In this document: positions 7,448 to 12,309 of the stretch, in pieces | Numbering within the stretch: position 1 is the stretch's first letter | Layout of the letters: each line of letters opens with the position of its first letter | NCBI GenBank assembly: GCA_964505295.1 | Contig: CAZDHR010000208.1 | Span: 1-12,309, forward strand | Direction: 5' to 3' | DNA length: 12,309 bases | DNA from: DATKZH01 sp964505295 | Lineage (GTDB): Bacteria > Planctomycetota > Planctomycetia > Pirellulales > Thermoguttaceae | Notes under the pieces: model-generated | Told to the model about the DNA's origin: nothing | The model's database searches: none | Seen by the model: the letters and a program-made list of their open reading frames with translations, nothing else | Translations under genes and position numbers: made by a program

Positions 7448-7620
7448 TCCGATTCATGGGAAACCATTTCGAGGGCTACATTGATGACGTAAAGTGCGTC
7501 GATGGCTATCTGCCGCGCCTTCCCGACATCATGCGCTCCGGCCGGATCGCCCTCTGGGTCTTCGAAACGTGGGCCGAGTTTGACAACGTCAAGGTGACGG
7601 AACTCGTCAAGTGCGAGTGA
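7444..7620 (+). pseudogene. C-terminal remnant of a concanavalin-like (LamG/DUF1080-type) domain protein
   Basis: Only about 58 codons remain before the TGA at 7618-7620. They read like the last strands of a jelly-roll domain: RFMGNHFEGYIDDVKCVDG, then SGRIALWVFETWAEFDNVKV. This is the familiar ending of planctomycete proteins in which a 'GNHFE..ID' strand precedes 'GRIGLW......FDNV'. Such domains occur in 3-keto-disaccharide hydrolase (DUF1080) and LamG-like secreted proteins, usually with well over 100 further residues upstream. Those are missing: homology starts right at the edge of REP-like copy 3. An ATG at 7456 could yield a 54-residue peptide, but I see no ribosome site before it, so I call it a gene fragment. 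Confidence 0.6.
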
Positions 7621-7692
7621 AGTGCGCGAGCAGACTGGCAGAGCCTGAGCAAACTTCGACTGTCCGCGTCGAATGCCCTGCACAGGCAGATT

Positions 7693-7720
7693 CCCGCGAA
7701 ACTTCTGACGCTTTTGCGGG
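7693..7720. terminator. Stem-loop upstream of the HzsA-related gene (possible terminator)
   Basis: CCCGCGAAA at 7693-7701 pairs with TTTTGCGGG at 7712-7720 in a 9-bp stem with one G-T wobble and a 10-nt loop. The sequence that follows (TTAGTTCCTCTGT) is only mildly T-rich. It sits after the truncated gene and before the HzsA-related gene, so it could end leftover transcription from the left or act in the leader of the next gene. No clear promoter could be read between it and ATG 7793. Confidence 0.35.
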
Positions 7721-7792
7721 TTAGTTCCTCTGTCCGGCCACTGTGGCTGCTGATACTTTAGGTATTTCCAAGCGGCGGAAGGAGAACGGTCA

Positions 7793-10700
7793 ATGATTGC
7801 GAAGGTGCTCTTGGCGGTCGGCACACTGCTACTAGCGGCGCCCGCGGCTCATGCCCGGGCCGGTGTGCAAAGCGGTGCCGAATGGCGGGCATCGGTCGAG
7901 GCGGACTGGATGCGTCGGGTGGGTGGGGGTAGCGGTGACCGGTTGAAGCTGAAGGCTGCGACCGCCAAGGCGCTCAAGCTTGCCCGAGCGACGCTGGAGT
8001 TTGTCGAACGTGTGACGGATCGACCGGCGATGGCGGCTGAACTCCTGCGGCTCGAACGGCAAGCGGCGGCGGCCGGCGAGGACGAGGATTGGAAGTCGCT
8101 ATATTTGAAAGCGCGCTGGCTGCGGCGACGGATCATCCTGTCGCATCCGCTGCTGGATTTCGACCGGCTGCTGATCAACAAGCGCCCGCCGCCGCTGGTG
8201 GGCGTTGCGTCGCATATGTGCGATCAACTCTTGGGGCGCTGGAGCGTGCCGGGCCCGGGGCTGTGTGTGCTCGATTGGTGGAAAGAGCAGCCGCGCTGCC
8301 GCGAACTGCTGGCCGGCAAGCTGCCGACCGGCTGCGTCATGCACCCAGACCTTTCCTTCGACGCCGAGCGAGTGATCTTCGCCTTCTGCGACCATACGGT
8401 ACCTGGGCCGGAAGCGTGGCACGACCGACCGGAGTTGCTGCTGAGCACCATGAACGCGTTCCTGCCCGCTCGGATGCAAAAGCGGCAGATCGCGCCAGCT
8501 CATCGCCCGGGCTTACAGCGGATGCTCGAGCACGTTGTCGAGGCCGCGCCGCGACGGTTCTTCATCTACGAGCTGGACCTTGCGACCGGCCGGGTACGGC
8601 AACTGACCGGCACGCGTGCTGATCCGCTGGCCGGCTGGCAGGGGCGTCAGACCGCGTTGATCGAGGACTTCGACCCGTGCTACCTGCCGGGCGGCGGGTT
8701 CGTTTTCGTTTCCACGCGTTGCCAGGCCTACGGCCGCTGCCATGCCGGCCGCTACGCGCCCAGCTATGTGCTCTACCGTGCGGACGCCGACGGCTCGAAC
8801 ATCGAGCGCATCTCGTTCGGCGAGGTCAACGAATGGGAGCCGAGCGTGCTGCCGGACGCCCGCATCGTCTTCTGCCGCTGGGACTACATCAACCGGAACA
8901 ACCAGCCGTTCCTCAGCCTCTGGGCGTGCCGGACGGACGGTACCAACGTTGTGCATTTCTACGGCAACTACACGCGTAACCCGTGCATGGTGTCCGAACC
9001 GCGTGCCATAGCCGGCTCGCACAAGGTCGTGGCCACCGCCTGCGGGCATCATAGCTTCACGGCCGGATCGATCATCGCCATCGACCCGGAGAAAGGACTC
9101 GACGGCCCGGCCCCGATCAAGCGCATCACGCCGGAAGTGCCGCTGCCGGAGATGGAGGGCTGGCCGCAGGAAAACTACGCCACGCCGTGGCCGCTCGGCG
9201 AGGAGCTGTTCCTGGTCGCTTACGCGCCCGATCCGCTCGGCTGGGGCCAGCCGGCGCCACGCCCCAACGGCTACGGCATCTACCTGATCGACACGCTCGG
9301 CGGGCGGGAGCTGATCTATCGCGACCCGGACATCTCCTGCTTCTTGCCCATGCCGCTCGAGCCGCGTCCGGTGCCGCCCGTCGTAGCTCCGTCTCTTCGA
9401 GACGGAGAACGCATCCCGGAGAGACGCGACTACGAGGCTTGCGAACCGGCACGCCATCGCAGCGACGAGGGCATATTCTTCGTCCAGGATGTTTACCGCA
9501 GCCGGCCCGACGTCGAGGCGGGGATACCCCGCGGCACGGTGAAAGGTCTGCGTGTGATCCGTATTCATCCGCAGCCGACACCCGGCCGAGCGTTTTCCAG
9601 TGCCGTGGCCAACGAGGTGGTCAAAGGCATCGTCGGCGCGGTGCCGGTCAATCCCGATGGCTCGGTGGCGTTCCGCGCCCCGGCCGACGTGCCGCTCATG
9701 TTCCAACTGCTCGACCAGCGCGGCATGGCCGTCATGACCATGCGCAGCCAGGTTTGGGTCCGGCCGGGCGAGGTGCTCGGCTGCGTCGGGTGCCACGAGC
9801 CGCGGCACACAACCGGCCCGACGACCGTGACAACGCTGCCCGAACGAATTGAGGTGCGCGAGCTTGACCCGCCCGCCGGGCTGCGGCACGAGGGCGGGTT
9901 CAGCTTCGCACGGACCGTACAGCCGGTGCTGGACCGGCACTGCATCCGCTGTCACGGGCTCGAAGAGACCGCCGGCGGGCTCAACCTGATCGGCACGCCG
10001 ACCACGCGGCAGTGCACCGGCTACCAGATGGGCTTCAGCGTCGCCTACGAGTCGCTCGTCGCCCGGCCAGAACTGATCGCGCACCTGGGGCACGAGAGCT
10101 TCGAGTTCCGGCAGGCCTACCGCGCGTGGGCTGACCCGCCGGCGAGGTTCCGCGGCCTGGGGGCCTGGGGGGCGACTCTGTTCCGGCAATATACGCAGTT
10201 GGCTAACCTGCGTGCGGCCGATCGCGACGCCGACGGGCGGCTGACACGCCGGGAAGCACCCCCGATCATGCACACTCGCTTTGCAGCGATCGATTCAGAC
10301 AAAGACGGGCAAGTCGACTTGGGCGAACTGTATCGTGCAGTCGAGCGGCAACGTGACCGGCCCGACGCGGTCCACGGCCGATGGGTCGCACTGGCACTGA
10401 CCGGCATCGAATCGACGCAAAGCAGCCCGCGCGACTATTACGCCCACGCCAGCCGGCTGCCCTGGCTCCTCGTCGGCGAGCATCGCAAGTACGTCGAACT
10501 GGACCGCGAGAATTTCCTACGCATCGTCCAGTGGCTGGACCTCAACGGCCAATACTTCGGCGACTACTCGTTCAACCGTCCGGAGCGACGCCGGCCATCG
10601 CCCGAAGGCGAACGTCAACTGCGTCGCTCCATTGCCCGGACCTGCGGCCGCTGCCACGAAGGCATGTCCGAGCAGCCGTTCGCCGCACTGGTCAACATGG

Positions 10701-10966
10701 CGCTGCTCGAGGAAAGCCGCGTGCTGCAAGCCCCGCTAGCCGCCTCCGCAGGCGGCTGGTCCCAATGCCGCGGCCTCCACTGGCCCGCCAAAACCGCCCC
10801 CGGCTACCAAGCGATGCTCAAACACGTCCAAGCCGCCACCGGCCCACCCGGTCCAACCGACCTCGCCGGTAGCTGTGGACGTGAACCGTGCATTTGCGGA
10901 GCATGTTGGGTGCGAAAACTCGGCGCGCGTCGGACTGCCTCTTCGGGTTTGGCCCAAGAGCCGTAG
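7793..10966 (+). CDS. HzsA-related exported multihaem protein with tandem EF-hands
   Basis: The 1057-residue protein resembles the alpha subunit of anammox hydrazine synthase: a propeller-like N-terminal half, the middle domain signature (SCFLPMPLEPRPVPP, then FFVQDVYRS) and c-type haem domains. Related proteins occur in planctomycetes that are not anammox bacteria, and their reaction is unknown. A Sec signal ends near A21-A23. Haem-binding CxxCH motifs are C664-V-G-C667-H668, C717-I-R-C720-H721 and C951-G-R-C954-H955. Two EF-hand loops follow the second haem motif: D810/D812/D814...E821 and D834/D836/D838...E845. C310-x4-C316-H317 and a C-terminal C1028-x4-C-x-C-x2-C1038-W are other likely metal sites. 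ATG 7793 has AAGGAG 8 nt upstream. No hzsB or hzsC neighbours are seen. A hairpin repeat (9381-9435) is inserted in frame at about residues 530-548, in the variable linker after the PRPVPP block. Confidence 0.85.
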   Translation: MIAKVLLAVGTLLLAAPAAHARAGVQSGAEWRASVEADWMRRVGGGSGDRLKLKAATAKALKLARATLEFVERVTDRPAMAAELLRLERQAAAAGEDEDWKSLYLKARWLRRRIILSHPLLDFDRLLINKRPPPLVGVASHMCDQLLGRWSVPGPGLCVLDWWKEQPRCRELLAGKLPTGCVMHPDLSFDAERVIFAFCDHTVPGPEAWHDRPELLLSTMNAFLPARMQKRQIAPAHRPGLQRMLEHVVEAAPRRFFIYELDLATGRVRQLTGTRADPLAGWQGRQTALIEDFDPCYLPGGGFVFVSTRCQAYGRCHAGRYAPSYVLYRADADGSNIERISFGEVNEWEPSVLPDARIVFCRWDYINRNNQPFLSLWACRTDGTNVVHFYGNYTRNPCMVSEPRAIAGSHKVVATACGHHSFTAGSIIAIDPEKGLDGPAPIKRITPEVPLPEMEGWPQENYATPWPLGEELFLVAYAPDPLGWGQPAPRPNGYGIYLIDTLGGRELIYRDPDISCFLPMPLEPRPVPPVVAPSLRDGERIPERRDYEACEPARHRSDEGIFFVQDVYRSRPDVEAGIPRGTVKGLRVIRIHPQPTPGRAFSSAVANEVVKGIVGAVPVNPDGSVAFRAPADVPLMFQLLDQRGMAVMTMRSQVWVRPGEVLGCVGCHEPRHTTGPTTVTTLPERIEVRELDPPAGLRHEGGFSFARTVQPVLDRHCIRCHGLEETAGGLNLIGTPTTRQCTGYQMGFSVAYESLVARPELIAHLGHESFEFRQAYRAWADPPARFRGLGAWGATLFRQYTQLANLRAADRDADGRLTRREAPPIMHTRFAAIDSDKDGQVDLGELYRAVERQRDRPDAVHGRWVALALTGIESTQSSPRDYYAHASRLPWLLVGEHRKYVELDRENFLRIVQWLDLNGQYFGDYSFNRPERRRPSPEGERQLRRSIARTCGRCHEGMSEQPFAALVNMALLEESRVLQAPLAASAGGWSQCRGLHWPAKTAPGYQAMLKHVQAATGPPGPTDLAGSCGREPCICGACWVRKLGARRTASSGLAQEP
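9381..9435. repeat. Palindromic repeat element inserted in frame within the HzsA-related gene
   Basis: CTCCGTCTC (9387-9395) and GAGACGGAG (9399-9407) form a perfect 9-bp stem with a TTC loop. Outer hexamers TCGTAG (9381-9386) and CTACGA (9430-9435) are also reverse complements, bounding a 55-bp unit. It encodes roughly VVAPSLRDGERIPERRDYE, a charged low-complexity segment between conserved blocks of the HzsA-like middle domain, and the reading frame continues unbroken. A related sequence lies at 11160-11196. I infer a small mobile or REP-like element tolerated in a surface loop. Confidence 0.65.
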
Positions 10967-11412
10967 GTCCTGCGCGGTATGAAAGCACAAAACGGCCGAG
11001 CCGCCTCGGCAACGGAGCTGCCGATGGCGGTTGGCCCGCACGCAGACCGTTGCATTGTCCAACCAGCGGGCTTGCAACCGAACGTAACCGAGACGGAGCA
11101 TTGATCGCATTCTGGCGAAGACGGTCGCCACGATCAAGAAAAAGTATCCTCTCAACCGCTAGCTGCTAAGTCTCGAATTCTGCGAGACGGAGAGCGGGTG
11201 CGGGGCTTGAAGTGAGTGAGGCGCCAAGCTCGCCGCCTGGGCAGCCCCCGCCCTGCGACCCCGCCCCAAGAATGCGAAAATAGGACCCCGCCCCCCGCTT
11301 GTGACGCGCCGCGGTCGCTTCGCAATGTTCCTGTGGGGAAGGAAAGCGGGGGAGGCGTGTGGACCTGACGATCGCGGCACGCCCCCCACCTAAAAAGGGT
11401 GTTTCTACGATC
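10967..11412. other. Gene-free stretch between the HzsA-related gene and the transposable element
   Basis: No coding region here shows protein-like features. The stretch holds a relative of the CTCCGTCTC hairpin (11160-11196) and two copies of GACCCCGCCCC (11257-11267 and 11284-11294). Just before the first transposon ORF there is a hairpin in which GGCGTG (11354-11359) pairs with CACGCC (11378-11383), extended by G/C runs. The right part probably belongs to the transposable element. Confidence 0.5.
11160..11196. repeat. Second, diverged copy of the CTCCGTCTC/GAGACGGAG hairpin element
   Basis: TAGCT (11160-11164) is followed by GTCTCG (11170-11175), a 7-nt loop, CGAGAC (11183-11188) and GGAGAGCG. 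The order TAGCT - GTCTC - GAGACGGAGA - CG is the same as at 9385-9411, with a longer loop and a changed outer arm. The stem is 6 bp. The shared order and sequence outside the stem argue for common descent rather than two chance hairpins. Confidence 0.5.
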
Positions 11413-12076
11413 ATGGACTTCGAACAGGAAGTCAAGACCCACACCCGGAGGGTGGAGGCAGGAGAACGGGTGCGCTACGGCCAAGCGTGTCCTGGTTGTG
11501 GTGCGGTCGAGGGGCCGTTTCGGGTGCACGACTGCCGGCGGCGCAAGTTCCGGCTGGTCATCGGGCGGTGCATCCACGTGGCGACGTCCTGGATCTTGCG
11601 TTGGCGCTGTGTGCGCTGCGGGAAGCGGTTCACCGATTACCCGCCCTTTCGCCTTGCCGCGCAAGCGGTTTGTCAAGCAGCCGGTGTTGGAAAAAGCCAG
11701 CGAGTACCTGGGAACCGATCACTCCTACCGCAAGACCGCCGAGCACGAGGGGATGGCCATCATGTACGACGACCGCGCAAGACCGAACGAGCGGGGGCCC
11801 GTGGGCTTGGCCCCCAGTACGGTGTGGCGGTGGTTGTCGTGGCTGGGAGGGATGCCGGGCACGCTGCGGGCCGCTTGGGGGTTGATTCGGGAAAAAGAGC
11901 CCAACTCGACGCTGCACCGTCAGCCGTGGGCGGTGACAACCCGGAAGTACCGTTCTCTGAACCGGCAACACACGCTCCAACAGGCCATGCAGTTGCTTGC
12001 CGCAGACCGCGTGTGTGAAGGACTGTTCGGCGAGGGAATCTTCCCCCGCTATGCAACGGGCCAAGGCTGGAAGTGA
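11413..12076 (+). pseudogene. Transposon accessory protein with zinc ribbon, interrupted by a +1 frameshift
   Basis: The first frame (ATG 11413) encodes a zinc ribbon, C26-P-G-C29 and C66-V-R-C69-GKRFTDYPPF, typical of DNA-binding ends of transposase-associated proteins. The sensible protein then continues in the next frame as ALPRKRFVKQPVLEKASEYL and on through an HTH-like segment (HSYRKTAEHEG...APSTVWRWLSWLG) to the TGA at 12074-12076. The switch is explained by one extra base near 11650, in CCC TTT C GCC. Joined, it would be about 220 residues. Each frame stays open well past the switch, so the signal comes from protein likeness, not stops. It may be decay, a sequencing error, or +1 slippage at UUU-C. 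The product may belong to the DUF6431-like group, but I am unsure. The 11413 start is a choice; GTG 11359 in the same frame is also possible. Confidence 0.6.
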
Positions 12077-12110
12077 GGTAGACTCCGTTTCGCACGAGCC
12101 AACCGTGCGG

Positions 12111-12117
12111 AAAGGAG
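12111..12117 (+). promoter_or_regulatory. Ribosome binding site of the second transposon ORF
   Basis: AAAGGAG at 12111-12117 lies 8 nt before ATG 12126 and is one of the strongest ribosome sites in the window. It fixes the start of the truncated ORF and shows that this ORF does not depend on translational coupling to the frameshifted ORF upstream. Confidence 0.7.
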
Positions 12118-12125
12118 CGCCTTCG

Positions 12126-12309
12126 ATGCCGGATCGAGCCGAACAGTGGGCCGTTTTCTGGTGTTCGCTGTTGAGTCCCTTGCTCTACGGAGAGATTCCT
12201 CCGGAAGAGACCGGTCGCTTTCTGCGCCAACTGGCCTCCACCGAGCAGATCTTCCCCGACGGGCAGCGTCGCCGACCGTCGCGGGCCACGTTGTGGCGGA
12301 AGTGGAAGC
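12126..12309 (+). CDS. N-terminal part of a probable transposase/integrase, cut by the window edge
   Basis: Sixty-one codons are visible from ATG 12126 to the window end without a stop. The peptide starts MPDRAEQWAVFWCSLLSPLL and ends RRPSRATLWRKWK, a basic helix that looks like the recognition end of an HTH domain at the front of a DDE-type recombinase. The catalytic core would lie beyond the window, so the family is inferred from context: a zinc-ribbon/HTH accessory ORF just upstream and a strong ribosome site. I have seen similar openings on planctomycete integrase-like transposases, but the assignment rests on memory and position rather than a catalytic motif. Confidence 0.55.
   Translation, partial: MPDRAEQWAVFWCSLLSPLLYGEIPPEETGRFLRQLASTEQIFPDGQRRRPSRATLWRKWK

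Larger units (their letters stand above)
11271..12309 (+). mobile_element. Left part of a two-ORF transposable element (right end outside the window)
   Basis: The element contains a zinc-ribbon ORF, frameshifted, followed 49 nt later by the start of what I take to be the transposase. Its left boundary is not certain. A plausible terminal region is around 11271-11300, where AATGCGAAAATAGGACCCCG begins after one of two GACCCCGCCCC direct repeats of the kind transposases bind. I cannot match it to the right inverted repeat or find a target duplication because the element runs past the window edge. The IS family is not assigned. Confidence 0.55.

Noticed and set aside
7244..7492. Small plus-strand ORFs spanning the REP-like region
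   Set aside because: Their sequence is made largely of the repeats themselves and shows no domain or convincing ribosome site.
8513..10273. A 586-codon open frame on the minus strand opposite the HzsA-related gene
   Set aside because: It is a GC-bias shadow: the plus strand carries haem and EF-hand motifs, and the antisense product shows nothing.
7793..10966. Assigning the HzsA-related gene as true hydrazine synthase and the organism as anammox
   Set aside because: No hzsB or hzsC genes are present in the window, the key Tyr seems to be replaced by His, and related proteins are known outside anammox bacteria.
10888..11169. 93-codon plus-strand ORF after the HzsA-related gene
   Set aside because: It overlaps the end of the HzsA-related gene in another frame, has Arg/Ser/Ala-rich composition and no family likeness.
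1..12309. CRISPR arrays, tRNA or rRNA genes, riboswitches
   Set aside because: No regularly spaced direct repeats, cloverleaf-like segments or conserved RNA cores were seen by eye on either strand.

Overview
The window looks like a chromosomal segment of a planctomycete, most likely from the Pirellulales side of the phylum. The evidence is the gene content: a large secreted PVC-type cytochrome with propeller, HEAT and haem domains, a hydrazine-synthase-alpha-like (HzsA-related) multihaem protein, a twin-arginine-exported Gfo/Idh/MocA oxidoreductase, a neutral-ceramidase-like enzyme, high GC content and many intergenic palindromes. This is a judgement from protein families; no ribosomal marker is present.

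Layout. From 1 to 202 there is no gene I can support. panB (pantothenate/CoA synthesis) lies on the minus strand at 203-1003. A divergent intergenic region (1004-1286) carries a good -10 box for panB and a candidate sigma-70 promoter for the rightward cluster. That cluster has three exported proteins: a Gfo/Idh/MocA oxidoreductase (1287-2414), a ceramidase-like hydrolase (2614-4017) and a PVC-type membrane-bound-dehydrogenase cytochrome (4079-7222). From 7181 to 7447 there is a pair of REP-like repeats in inverted orientation. One supplies the last codons of the cytochrome, and the other abuts a beheaded remnant of a concanavalin-like domain gene (7444-7620). After a hairpin in the next gap comes the HzsA-related protein (7793-10966), which has three CxxCH motifs and a tandem EF-hand pair. 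Its coding sequence has absorbed a perfect 9-bp hairpin element in frame. The right end holds a gene-free stretch (10967-11412) with a second relative of that hairpin, then the left part of a two-ORF transposable element. Its first ORF is frameshifted and its second runs off the window.

How the parts fit. The three-gene cluster and the HzsA-related protein are all predicted to act outside the cytoplasm. They resemble the planctomycete pattern of periplasmic oxidation of sugar-, polyol- or amide-bearing compounds, with electrons passed to c-type haems. The actual substrates cannot be read from the sequence. No hzsB or hzsC partner is present, so nothing here argues for anammox. The most distinctive signal in the window is repetitive-element traffic: at least three palindrome families, two of which have altered coding sequence.
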